64,000 nucleotides of DNA from Halichondria panicea (lineage: Eukaryota; Porifera; Demospongiae; Suberitida; Halichondriidae), in assembly GCF_963675165.1 (NCBI RefSeq), contig NC_087377.1:16782518-16846517 (forward strand), read 5' to 3'. This document shows, piece by piece, positions 48,072-60,209 of this stretch. The first letter of the stretch is position 1, and the number at the start of each line of letters is the position of its first letter. Made by a program: the position numbers and the translations under genes. The notes under the pieces were generated by a model. The model made no database searches. It saw only the letters and a list, made by a program, of their open reading frames with translations, and was not told where the DNA came from.

Positions 48072-50859
48072 ATGGCCACTCAAGCAACCCCCGACCATTC
48101 TCCAGAGTATCTGTCCTTCCAAGAGAACTTTGAAGCATTGGTGTCCACATTCAAAGCTCAACCTGCTGCATACGCTGATAGCCTCTTCTCCAATGGCTAC
48201 ATACCAGATGAAGTTCTCGAGTACTCTAGACTAAATGGAGTTATGAACTCGGATAAATCTCGAAAGATTCTGGATACTATCATCCATCAAATTAAGCTCA
48301 ATCCCAGTGTATTCCACGACTTTATCGCTGCCATTGCTGGCCCTTCTACTGACGATGTTGTCAAGAAGCTACATGATAGTTACGAGCTTCACAAGACTGC
48401 GACCAGCCGTGTTGAACAGCCGCAACTCTCTCCACCCCCACACCAGCAACCTCCACCAGAGGCTCCGACGTCCTTCAGCTTCCCACACCTCAACACCTCT
48501 AGCCTTGATGATGATGTTAAAATTGAATTAGAGGATCGGCTCATACGTGATACAAGAGAAATGATTATTAGGTTCACTGCTTTTACTCTAATTATACAAA
48601 GATCATTTGAAAACCAACGGATCCCATTGGATCAGATTAAAGATTCTCTTCTCAGCCTCGAATCTTTCAACGACGGGATTGGAGTTAAAGTCCTTGAGGA
48701 AAAAGATAAGCAAAAGATTGAAAATGCCAAAAATTTGTCCCAAGTCTTCATGACTCTACGTGCTTACATCTCCTTCTTCAATTATGAGATAGTGCAGTAC
48801 CTCATCCAGCTGCTGGGATCACCAGACGACCGAACACAACTGCGTGAGTATTGTTCTGCACTTAATGAGTTCTGCCAGCGAAATGTGTTTGAAGTTCCGG
48901 CCGAAGCTTTCTCTTCAATATCTCGTATCAAAACGGCTAAAATGTTTGTTCTCAAGTGCACTGAGCGAGTAGCCACACTGGAGTATGTAAAAAGGCTGAT
49001 TCCGAGAATTGCTGAAGCCCTTGGTCTACAAAGAGCAGCGCTACAACTCAGTTCAGTCAGACAAGGCTGCTTGGAGCTCCACTTTCTCATCACTGTAGCT
49101 GTTGCCAAGTGTATCTACCCAGTGTCTCCTACTGTACAGTCTGCTCTCAGTGCGATGGGGGTCAAAGTTCTCACCTGTGGAAGTACGGATGAGGTGGAGA
49201 CATTACTGCTGGAACAGTAAGTTCTTGAAGAGGCACTATATACCCGTACTCCTGGCATAATTATAATAATTATATACCGTAAGTTAATTAACTAACAAGC
49301 GTAGGCCCTATATATATTATAATGAATATATAATTACAAGTATGTACATGTCATGTACAGGGATCTGAGCAAACTCAAACTAGAAGGTGTTGAGAAGATG
49401 TCTAAAGACACAAGAACGAGCACGACAACCTTCACTCAAATGAAGGACACTAAAGGTATGAGTGTTTGGCCAACTTGATATCCTATAATCTTTCTTTTAG
49501 ATACAAGAGGCTCGGACACAGTGGAGGCAACAAAGAGGGAGTCCAAGAACACTCAACCAGTCAAGAAGGTGCGTACATGTAGTGTGATAATGAGATTCCC
49601 ACAGCAATAATAGTATTGTACCTTAACATGCATGGATGCTGTCTCATGTGTTAACCGAATATACGCCATGACGTCACGTTGCGAAACACCCCCGCAGCCA
49701 TATTGATTTTTTAAAAATGCACAAATTTAATCAGTTCTTAGAAAACTGTTTGTAACTTGTCGACTTTTGATTGTGCAAGTTAGACTAGGAAGAAAGACCA
49801 GTCAAAGATCTACAAGATGATGCCCGAATCGCTTACTATCTCGAAGGATTGGTTGTGATCTGCTTCTGTCAAGCGGTAAGTAGTAGTTACGTATAATACT
49901 GCTTTGTTACATGGCTTTTTAGATTCGCTAGAAGCTTCATACAGCCTAATACTTATTGTAGTAAGTATATAGGACGTAGCTGTAAAGTTTGTAGTGCTGA
50001 GAAGCGTTGCTTAGCGTTTTTTTGTGCAGCTACACAAGGTACTGGGGACGGTGGCTTATAACCTGAGGCAGCTATGTGTAAAGAGAAACAGTGGCAGTGG
50101 TAAAAAGGTGAGTACAAGCTTCCTAAGCTGTATGTTGACTCTACTGAATGTTTAGAGTCTACTTTAGGGCCTGCATCACCTATTATAGACTTCAATTTAT
50201 TTAAAATCAGGCCCATAAAATTAATATTAAAAGTACAACCGGTTGTAGTTGCTACAGTACTTGTTTGTACTTATTGCATGCGTTTGTAGAATCGCTAGAA
50301 GCTCTGGTACTGACTGTACATGGTAGATAGTAGTTGTATCTAGAATTAGTAGTGCTAAGCAGCATTGATTAGCCTTCTTTGTGTACGTACGTACACTACA
50401 TGTAGGTGTGACTGGATCCAATAATCCGGAGGTGGGGCCACGTATGTACAGTGAACAGAGGAACAGTGGCAGTAGCAGCGAGGTGAGCCAGGATACGTAT
50501 TACGTTTGTTGACTACACTAACATTATGTTTAGAACTCGTGTGTATAACCTATTATGTAATTATAATTATATAGCCCTTGAATAGTAAAATAATAGCCTC
50601 GCCTTTTGTTCTTTGAGCCTTGAAAAACTTTTTTTTTACCATCAGTAACGATTATAATTCTTTGCGTAACTAACAATAGATATAAAAAGTGTCTGATGTC
50701 TGTGGCTACTGCTGATACTTTGCTGTCACACTATGCACTGCCACTGGGTCCCTTTTGGAGTACCTTGGAGTCGCCTCTGTCAAGAGTAGAATACACGGTT
50801 AGACACACGCACACATACAAGCATACACAAACACTCCCGTACACACACACACACACACT

Positions 50860-50890
<31 letters not shown>

Positions 50891-50995
50891 GCGCACGCAA
50901 ACACACACACACACACATACGTACGCAAACACACGCACGCAAACACACGCACGCAAACACACACACACACACACATACGTATGCAAACACACACA

Positions 50996-51029
<34 letters not shown>

Positions 51030-52766
51030 TCCATTTACACGCATACACGCGCACAGACAATGCCATGTACAGGAAGGTTGACGTTGGTGGTAGGACGTTC
51101 ACAACAGTGCTCAGCTCATGCAGTGTCGATGTCCTATCCAGATCTACATTTTTGATAATTTAATGTTGTAATTATTGTTGTACTGTACCGGGTATTTGAT
51201 GTTCTTGTTTTTATTCTATACATTGAGTGAAGCCATTTTATTTGTTGCATTTACCTTCAAGCTCCTCTCCAAACTGTTCTCAATCAGAAAACTCATCATC
51301 ACTGCCCTCCATGACTGGCACATCTCTGTTACCTTGCTGTACTCTGGCTACTGGGTCTTCTATGTCAATCTGTGCAGGTCCCAGAGCTAGTGGGTAGCCT
51401 ACAATTTCATGCAGCACCTCCTCACTGATCTAGTGTGGCCTCTTAGCCATGCTAGTAGCTCTATATAATTTTTTGATAGTGTTTGTTCATGCCAATAATT
51501 AATATTTAATTTGTAAACTAGCTACATATTCAAGCGTGTATTGCCAAAATATTTTCTGCACAGTACGAAGTTTTGACTGCATAATTATATACTTACCTGA
51601 ACAGTAACTGGACGTAGTAGTAGCGTTAAAATAGCAGCAGCCGCTCCCTGGTTTCTTTAGAGCAGAGAGAAGCCGGATTACTGCGGTTGACACAAAAATG
51701 CGTCTATGGCGTCATACCGACATACGCATAAATGCATCTGCGGCTAATTAGAGAAAGTGATTTAGTGTGCATGCAATTATTGCTACAAGTAACACTCGCT
51801 TGTTAGTAGACACTATCCTAATTACACTCATTCATTATTCAGGGTCCCCCTCCCAGAGAGTTGAGACCTGCACTCACTCTGAAATGGAGAAGAGGAAAAG
51901 ACATGCCAATCAAGATGGGCATCTCGGTACAGAGTGTTGTTATCGGTGACACGGTGTATGTTGGTGGAGGGTTTGCAGACAATGATCGTGACAGGTGTAC
52001 AGTGATGAAGCTCGAGCAAGATCAATGGACCAAACTACCAGAGTACACTGCCATGTACTTCGCTATGACATCACTCGCTAATCGACTAGTGCTGGTTGGA
52101 GGATATGATCCAAGTAACAAGAAACGCACCAATCAGCTTGCAGTGTTTGGGTCAGGGGAATGGACTCACCCGTACCCACCAATGAACATTGCTCGTAATT
52201 CCTCAACAGCTGTCTCCTTCAACAACCACATCATTGTAGCTGGTGGGCGTAATGAAGAACCTACCTCCTCTGTGGAGGTGTTGGACGTGGCATCAAGAAG
52301 ATGGTACATTGCTCAGTCACTACCTAACCAACGATCAGTACTGAAATCGACCCTCATAGGAAACACCCTCTACCTATTGGGAGGGTACGATCACACTGGG
52401 AGTGCAACCAAGACAGTGCACCACGTCGACCTCAATGAACTCATTGCAAAGGCCCTTTCCAATCTGGACACACCCACTCTCTGGCAGACCTTACAAGAAG
52501 TACCACTCGTGTGGTCAGCTCCTCTCAGTATTGGGAGGTCACTATTAGCCATTGGTGGACGCGATGACAGAGACAACCCAAGTTCATCGATCCACATCTA
52601 CCAGCTTGACACCAGGAGGTGGGTGAAAGTGGGAGACCTGCCTACTGCACGATACAGCTGCACATGCTCAGTACTTCCTAGTGGAGAGGTCATTGTAGCC
52701 GGAGGACTGACAAAACCGTTTACTAGTATTCAAACTGTTGATTTCTTCTCTATAAGTGCTAATTAG
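48072..52766 (+). CDS. Kelch family copy D: CARD-like domain, helical domain, Kelch (no kinase)
   Basis: Exons 48072-49216, 49361-49455, 49501-49568 and 51843-52766 join in phase to about 743 residues. The first exon encodes 381 residues. Residues about 15-105 look like a CARD-type Death fold ([19 protein letters not shown], then helices ending FIAAIAG). After a Pro/Gln linker, residues 150-300 form a helical domain with [16 protein letters not shown] and [14 protein letters not shown], seen in multidomain proteins of sponges and cnidarians (from memory). Exon 3 encodes [19 protein letters not shown], the same junction peptide as copies A-C. The Kelch exon is 924 bp with six blades. The 75-bp exon is absent, but the phases still fit. 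The intron before Kelch is 2.3 kb, with unrelated DNA from about 49654 to 51744. No kinase is present, so the propeller is attached to a different signalling module. Confidence 0.8.
49654..51744. other. Unrelated DNA in the copy D intron
   Basis: Sequence leaves the family consensus after 'gatgctgtctcatgtgtta' and rejoins it at 'ctaattagagaaagtg'. Between lie low-complexity CA repeats (50805-51045) and two similar blocks beginning 'cgctagaagct' (49927 and 50293), perhaps a small duplication. No gene is supported. Confidence 0.5.
50805..51045. repeat. Compound CA microsatellite with CGCACGCAAA interruptions
   Basis: About 240 bp of CA repeats, with variant units CACGCACGCAAA and CATACGTA. Open frames across it are low-complexity artefacts. 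Confidence 0.95.
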
Positions 52767-52964
52767 TTATTTTGTTAATTGTTTCTCTTTAATTGTGCGA
52801 TGAGTTTATAACGATATTGATATTTTTTATCATGTTGAGAAAATTAAGTTGCAACAGAATTTTATCGCATAAAATTATAGTTATTATGATGACATGAAGT
52901 GGTACATACATAATTACATTGCCAGAAAATAGTACAAAAACAGATAAAATAATATTTAACAGTC

Positions 52965-53083
52965 TCATAACAAGTTCAGGTTCTTGGTTGGGGTCTTGTC
53001 CGAGGGTAGGGTGGACGCCTTCTCTCAGAATACAAAGTCTATCTCCTCTTCCGAGTCAGACATTGAGGGGTGGGGCTCGGGAA
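52965..53083 (-). pseudogene. 3' exon of the unrecognised minus-strand gene (copy D)
   Basis: Same exon as 16-134, but the FWEK Trp codon reads TGA. Downstream flank (53084-53440) matches 135-720 at the window start, so copies 0 and D are closer to each other than to B, C and E. Confidence 0.45.
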
Positions 53084-53588
53084 CTGAGGGGTTAAAGAGT
53101 CACATGGTCATAGTCACACTGAGTGGAAGTTTGAGGGCTTAGGAAGTAAGGGGTGAGAAAATCACATGATAATAGTAGCTATAATTTATACTGCAAAATG
53201 GCTCAACTATGATAAAGGGATACCACACACAACACATGTACTGGTATACAATATGTACGTACTTACATGCTGAAGTGCCTACCCACACAAATAATCCAAG
53301 TGTTATACAATAGTATGTATGATCTGGCTAAGCAAGTAACGGGAGTAATAAAATAAAACTAGACTATAGGCTGAAACTTTTGAGAAAAGAGTTTTAGTAG
53401 AATCATAGACACGTACTTTATTGCACTACATAATTATACTTCCAGTGAAACAGTAAAACTACTACTGTACTCTATAATTTATAGAACCCCTATAGAGTGA
53501 CAAGATTAAGTAGGCACTTGCAAGAAAACGTATGTACAGGTGTATCGATCACTACAACTCTACACACTAACTGACGCGACACAACTCA

Positions 53589-53648
53589 TTAGTCGAGCCA
53601 CTTTGATTTCTTGCTCTTGGACTTAAACAAAGCCGAGTCAGCACTCAT
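53589..53648 (-). CDS. Short Lys/Ser-rich exon, conserved with 59890-59949
   Basis: After an acceptor-like TTGCACAG, the minus strand encodes MSADSALFKSKSKKSKWLD and a stop. At 59890-59949 the copy has a TGA within KSKSKK. It may be the last exon of a minus-strand gene. Function unknown. Confidence 0.35.
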   Translation of the reverse strand: MSADSALFKSKSKKSKWLD

Positions 53649-54521
53649 CCTGTGCAACAGAGAACAGTTAGCTACTTAACTTCTAGGGAGACAATAAAAA
53701 GAGTGATTGTGCTTTATCTGCATTCAAGTGGTTGTATAGTGATATACAGTGTTAGCATGTACCGTAGCAGGTGAGGTGCAACATTTCACGTTTTTCGGGG
53801 CAGAGCAGCAAACGTGAACATTAAAACTGGGATAAAGCTATTGATGGGTGTACATTGAAACGTACAATAACCAATACTCTAGCCTTTATAGGAGTACTAA
53901 AACAGGGCCCACATTAGTTGGTGGCAACATTCCTGTCCTATGAATTGCATTTTTTGACATGCTCAAATAGTTATTCATGGACACAGACACGTAAACCACA
54001 AATTAGAACTAACAATTAACCAACGCATATAAATAAGCATAATCACAATTTGCAGAACGGAGCTTTGGCTCCAACATGGTTTCAGACAAGGCCCAAGGCT
54101 ACGGCCCAAAGGCCCTGTCAGGCAGAAATATGACTTGTGCATAAACAAATGGCTCTGGCCAAACACAAAAAGTGTGAAAACTCCTAATATTGATTCCAGT
54201 AGGACACTTCTAGGGGAGTTGTCCTTTTGGGTACTACAGAGCATTTATAAAGTCCACTGCTAAGCAACAATTATACAACCAACTGAAAATGCATTCTCAA
54301 TATGCAATAATAATTAGATGTCCTTTTTGCCAGCTAGTTTCGTAGTTCTGGATGGGGATCAATCCCGTACATGTACAATGCTAATACTAAGATCATGATG
54401 GCAGATTGTACATGTACATGCACGAGCTCAAAGACAGATTATTATGGCCTGGGGGTATGCACATTTTGACATTCGAAATTTGGGAAAAGCTATTTCACAA
54501 TTATAATATGATTGCATTTAC

Positions 54522-54640
54522 CGGAGAGGTGTGGAGGAGGCAGTTACCACTGGAGAGAAGCTTGCTCTCGGAGGTTTGAACTCTTGGGCATTCAGGTTGA
54601 ACTTGACGTCTTTGCATTGGGGTTCAGCTTGAACATAGCC
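54522..54640 (-). CDS. Exon with a PAM2-like motif
   Basis: A 119-bp minus-strand open exon lies between a CCTCAG acceptor and a GTAAAT donor. It encodes FNLNAQEFKPP, which fits the PAM2 pattern (hydrophobic-N-x-N-A-x-E-F-x-P) used to bind the MLLE domain of poly(A)-binding protein. No other exon is firmly linked, so the gene is unknown; the exons at 53589 and 52965 lie downstream on the same strand. Confidence 0.4.
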
Positions 54641-54649
54641 CTGAGGAAT

Positions 54650-55540
54650 TGCAAACTCAGTACACGTACACGTACATGTACTAAACTATGCGTGTTATTT
54701 AAATATTGTCCACGCTTATTTTCCACAATTTGGGCATGAATTTCATACTGATTAAAGCACACTATGCACTATAAAGAAGCTACCGTATATAGCGGGTATA
54801 TTTCGAGGGTATTAAAAAGGTAGACTGGCGCGTAGCGCGAGCGACTGGCCAACTGCTTATCAGTCACTCGTCTCAGCGGAATATATGGATCATAATTATG
54901 ACACTACCAAACATGATAGATAATGTGGTTAAATTTTGCTGTAGCTACTATGGAATGCACTGAATCCCCTGAAGTGTAAGTGCGGTTACAATTAATTACA
55001 GGGCTAATATGACGTTGAGCAATATCTGATAGGCTGCAATGCTCGTTGCAGCTGAGACGAGTGACTGATAGGCAGTTTGCCAGTCCCTCGCGTGCGTAGG
55101 CTCCTCTACATACATGTACTAGTTTACAACAGTTTTTCCGGACCATCCAAATACAATACTTGGGTACAGTGAACATGAAAATGTTGGCAGTAGGTATATC
55201 CTATCAGGCTATTAAATAACAACACTATCACTCACTCATCATCCTGAGTTTGTCATCAGACTTGCATCTTTACCAGCAGCTTCGTCATGTAGGATCATCT
55301 GATTGGCCAGGAACTTGCCATCCCCACCTCCTCAGCAATGGTCTCTCTCCATGGTCCTGGCTATGTCACTGTGGTCTACAAATTATAGGGCTGGACAAAG
55401 CCTCCACCTAACACTGAGACAATAGTAGCCATTTGCTCCACGCTTCAAAATGACCACGTGGTTTGCTGATTCAGCAGTTATTTGCATGTGATTGAATAAG
55501 AAAAGGGGCGTATCTTGTGTAGCTGTCAAGCTAGCTAGCT
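54650..55540. other. Upstream region of copy E
   Basis: Contains an inverted pair 'cagt-actcgtctcag--g' (54860-54880) and 'gctgagacgagtgactgat' (55048-55066), with 'gccagt-cctcgcg' flanks, likely a MITE spanning about 54825-55100. No gene seen. Confidence 0.45.
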
Positions 55541-55562
55541 GGGTCAACTTTTAATACTAGCA

Positions 55563-58500
55563 ATGTTTTCTTTGCGAGATGATGCTGACTTGAGGGAGTT
55601 TGTGCTGGAGAATGTGGAGCACTTTGGAGAGGAGAGAGTTCTAGGAACTGGCTCCTATGGCTCTGTTCAAGAGGTCAGTCACTGCATGCTCTGTTTCTGT
55701 GCACTGTCTCTAGTGTATCTGCTAGCTATTCAAGTGTGACTGCCTCCATGCACAGGTGATGATCAATGGTGAGGTGTATGCAGCCAAGAAGATCCACGAG
55801 GTTCTCCTGGAGACGGACGAGCGTGGTGGAGTGGCCAATCTAGCTGGGAACTACCGCCGAGAGTGTCGACTCATGGCTCGCATCCGTCACCCCAACATCA
55901 CCCAGTTCATTGGGCTGTGTTTCGTGACTGGCTCTCGACTGCCCCTCCTGATCATGGAGAGGCTGGACTCAAGTCTGGACGATCTCCTGGAGTCCACCCC
56001 CAACATCCCCCTCTCTGTCACCCAGTACATTCTGGTCTGTGTGGCTCGAGGGCTGCTCCACCTGCATCGTGAGTCCGTGGTCCATCGTGACCTCACTGCC
56101 AGGAACGTCCTGCTGACGGCATCTCTGAGAGCCAAGATCACAGACTTTGGTAACTCTCGTATCGTGAATCTGGAGCCTGGTCGACTGGCCAGGACTCTGA
56201 CGAGGTTTCCTGGGACACTGGTGTACATGCCGCCCGAGGCCCTCTCTGACAGAGGTCACAGTGTGTACGGACCCAGTCTGGACGTCTTCTCTTTCGGAGT
56301 GCTACAACTGTTTGCACTCACACAAGTATGTGTGTAGTTAATGATATTCATAGGTTAGATTCCTGGTGACCTTTCATGCAGTGAATTACCTTATAAGTAT
56401 TGTGGTTGTATGTGTTGGGGAGATCCCCCTTTAATATTGTTGACCTTCAGCAAATGCATTTTGTATGTGTATGATTGTGAATATACGTGCACTCATTTTC
56501 TCCAGACATACATAAAAACAATCATGACAGTCAGTATTCACATGTTCTTTCACTCGTGTCATTGGACTAGGTGTTTCCAGGAGATCTCCTTGCCCCCACG
56601 TACAGCGACCCCAACAACCCAGACCACCTCCTGGCTCGCTCAGAGTTTGAGCGTCGAGGTCCCTACACGGCTCTCCTTGAGAGGAGTCTGGCGGGTGGAC
56701 GTGAGCACCCTCTGTTTGGTCTGGTGAAGGAGTGTCTGGCCAACACCCCAGAGAGAAGACCGACCACCGCTGAGCTCCTCTCGTCTCTGGAGGAGGTGGA
56801 GAGGGAGATGGACGGAGGACTGCTCCAGCTGGACATTGGACGAGTGAAGACTGCCAGGACCCTCAGGGCAAAGGAGAAGAGGATAGAGGCTCTACAGGTG
56901 AGTCCAGTCCAGTGAGCTAGTAGGTGCAAGGGTCTGACACTGCATGCTGTACTCTGTTTTCAGAGAGAGGTGGTCCAGAAGGACAGGATACTGGAGAGGA
57001 AAGATGAGCAAATAGTACAGAAAGATGAGCAACTTACTGAGAAAGATGCACTTCTAGTGCAAAAAAACAACCAACTCGAACAGAGCGTTGCACTACTGGC
57101 ACAAAAAGACGATCAACTTGTTCAAAAAGATGAGGAAGTAGCGGACAAAGATACTCAGCTGGCTAGACAGCAACAGGTCAGCAGAACCAGTTTATTTTAT
57201 TCATTATAAGCTATTTTGTTCAACGAGCTAGCATGTTGATAACCTTTTTTTATACAGATATTGAATAGTGTCCGTGCTAATGCTGCCACCAAAGATGGTG
57301 TGATTGCTGACAAGGACAGACGACTCAGTGAACAAGAGTCAACGATCACTGATCTCATTTCCCAGAGAGAGGCTGCTCTAGTTGAGAGGGCCGCTCTCTT
57401 ACAGGTATTATAGTAGTCACCAAATGCACACACTCTTATACGCTAGTATTATACTACAATAATGATATTTGTTTGCGTACATGTAGCTAAGTGTGTCGAT
57501 GAGATTCCAACAATAGTAGTATACCTCAACAATTGATGCTATTGTATAAATCATGCTAAGCCGCTAACTACACATCCGTTTGAGTGTGCCTATAATTATG
57601 TACTTCCTTTAGCGGAAATTGTTGTTTGTTCTCGTTCTGTTGTAGAATTTCCACTACTGATATTCACGTCTGTGTTTTAATTCAAAGATTTCCACCAACG
57701 TTCCCCTGTACAGGCACACAGGGAACAAATTGGGCACAAAGATGCTGAGCTGGTCAGGAGAGACGCCATCATTCAACAGCAGAGACAGGTGAGATTAGTA
57801 CATTAGAGAAAGTGATTTAGTGTGCATGCAATTATTGCTACAAGTAACACTCGCTTGTTAGTAGACACTATCCTAATTACACTCATTCATTATTCAGGGT
57901 CCCCCTCCCAGAGAGTTGAGACCTCCACTCACTCTGAAATGGAGAAGAGGAAAAGACATTCCAATCAAGATGGGCATCTCGGTACAGAGTGTTGTTATCG
58001 GTGACACGGTGTATGTTGGTGGAGGCTATGCACACAATGATCGTGACATGTGTACAGTGATGAAGCTCGAGCAAGATCAATGGACCAAACTACCAGAGTA
58101 CACTGCCAGGTACTTCGCTATGACATCACTCGCTAATCGACTAGTGCTGGTGGGAGGAAATGATCCAAGAAACAACAAACCCACCAATCAACTTGCAGTG
58201 TTTGAGTCAGGGGAATGGACTCACCCGTACCCACCAATGAACATTGCTCGTACTTTCTCAACAGCTGTCTCCTTCAACAACCACATCATTGTAGCTGGTG
58301 GGCGTGATGATAAAGGACGTACCTCCTCTGTGGAGGTGTTGGACGTGGCATCAAGAAGATGGTACATTGCTCAGTCACTACCTAACCCACAAACAGAACT
58401 GAAATCGACTCTCATAAGAAACACCCTCTACCTAATGGGAGGGTTCGATCACACTCGGAGTGCAACTAAGACAGTGTATCACGTCGACCTCAATGAACTC

Positions 58501-58824
58501 ATTGCAAAGGCCCTTTCCAACCTGGACACACCCACTCTCTGGCAGACCTTACAGGAAGTACCACTCGTGTATTCAGCTCCTCTCAGTATTGGGAGGTCAC
58601 TATTAGCCGTTGGTGGACGGGACGACAGACGCAACCCAAGATCATCGATCCACCTCTACCAGCCTGACACCAGGAGGTGGGTGAAAGTGGGAGACCTGCC
58701 TACTGCACGATACAACTGCACATGCTCAGTACTTCCTAGTGGAGAGGTCATTGTAGCTGGAGGAGAAACAAAACCGTTTACTTATATTCAAACTGTTCAT
58801 TTCTTCTCTGTAAGTGCTAATTAG
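55563..58824 (+). CDS. Kelch family copy E: tyrosine-kinase-like kinase, coiled coil, Kelch
   Basis: Seven exons (55563-55673, 55756-56325, 56571-56897, 56964-57176, 57258-57404, 57714-57788, 57898-58824) join in phase to 789 residues, starting MFSLRDDADL. The kinase occupies about residues 20-310: GTGSYGSVQE, AAKKI lysine, YRRECRLM glutamate, HRDLTARN, DFGNSR and MPPEAL. HRDLTARN is close to the tyrosine-kinase HRDLAARN and differs from the HRDLCGDN of copies A-C and F. Residues about 330-455 are a coiled coil built of near-heptad QKDEQL-type repeats (KDEQIVQKDEQLTEKDALL). The 25-residue exon before Kelch (HKDAELVRRDAIIQQQRQ) continues the same periodicity and is shared with B and C. The Kelch propeller has six blades. 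No Death domain, signal peptide or membrane helix. Coding DNA of the kinase exons is more GC-rich than that of copies A-C and F. Confidence 0.9.
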
Positions 58825-59023
58825 TTATTTTGTTAATTGTTTCTCTTTAATTGTGCGATGAGTTTAGAACGATATTGATATTCTTTTTATCATGTTGAGA
58901 AAATTAAGTTGCAACAGAATTTTATCGCATTAATTATAGTTATTATGATGACATGAAGTGGTACATACATAATTACATTGCCAGAAAATAGTACAAAAAC
59001 AGACAAAATAATATTTAACAGTC

Positions 59024-59142
59024 TCATAACAAGTTCAGGTCCTTGGTTGGGGTCTTGTCCGAGGGTAGGGTGGACGCCTTCTCCCAGAATCCAAAGTCTA
59101 TCTCCTCTTCCGAGTCAGACAGTGAGGGGTGGGGCTCGGGAA
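59024..59142 (-). CDS. 3' exon of the unrecognised minus-strand gene (copy E)
   Basis: Open through the FWEK Trp to the DLNLL stop, like 16-134. A match to the PGQVLRRQEEAL exon follows near 59383-59433. Upstream flank continues to 59570, where it switches to the type of flank seen after copy D. Confidence 0.45.
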
Positions 59143-60209
59143 CTGAGGGGTTAAAGAGTCACATGGTCACAGTCACACTGAGTGGCCAGTTTACGTGAGG
59201 CCCCTGAGGCCCCTCTCTTTCTTAGCAGCATAGTAGGCCTAAATGTGTGTGTGTGGGGGGGGGGGTCGTACATGATTGTACATTGCACACCTTCAAATAG
59301 GACACACTATAGCTGACCTTGAATGACGTTAAGGGACTCTAGAAAGTATGACACAAATGCATTTTCCAGCTAATGTACTCTGTACCTCTACCTCTATTCT
59401 CAGTGCCTCTTCTTATCTCCTCAAGACTTGGCCGGGCTGAAAAATGGCCACATAACTGGGGGCCAGAAAAGATGAGGGGTGGAAAAATCAAACAATAGTA
59501 CAGAAGACAAATCGATCAGTCAATCTACAATTAGAACTAGAGCACTGAAGTGCTACCCTCGGCTGTTGACATAAATAATAAAGATCTATAGAAACCAGAG
59601 GAGTGTTATACAATAGTATATATGATCTGGCTAAGCAGCAAGTAACGGGAGCAATAAAATAAAACTAGACTATAGGCTGAAACTTTTGATAACGAGTTTT
59701 AGTAGAACTAATAGTATCTTATTGCACTAGATTATCTACAGTGAAACAGTATAGCTGTACTCTAGAGGTGGCATAGGTCCGCTATGGAGTCCATTAACCT
59801 GACTGTATTCTATAATAATCTCTATAGAGTGACTAGAATAAGAAAAGCTTCACTACAACTCTACACACTAACTGACGTGACACAACTCACTAGTTGAGCC
59901 ACTTTCATTTCTTGCTCTTGGACTTAAACAGAGCCGAGTTAGCACTCATCCTGTGCAACAGAGAAACATTATTATTAATCAACTAACATTGTTAGTACAA
60001 ATACACAGTGTTAGTATGTATTAGCCTTTGATTGCATGAACACTAATTATCCGCTCATGCAAGCGTGTAATCAGAGACTAATTGCTTGAGCTGCACTGCA
60101 CCTGTCGAACCTCCTCTGGATACACAGTGTCAGCAGGTATTAATTATGACCACGTACGTACATGTACATCTGTTGTACACTCTAACTTTCAGTATTGAAT
60201 TTGCAGCAC

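Noticed and set aside
50696-51163. Long open frames on both strands through His/Thr or Val/Cys repeats
   Set aside because: They are translations of a CA microsatellite and have no complexity, splice sites or homologues.
51175-51390. Hydrophobic 71-codon frame resembling a membrane protein
   Set aside because: AT-rich DNA readily gives hydrophobic frames; no neighbouring exon or homologue supports it.
55887-56259. Minus-strand open frames of about 100 codons
   Set aside because: Antisense shadows of the copy E kinase exon.
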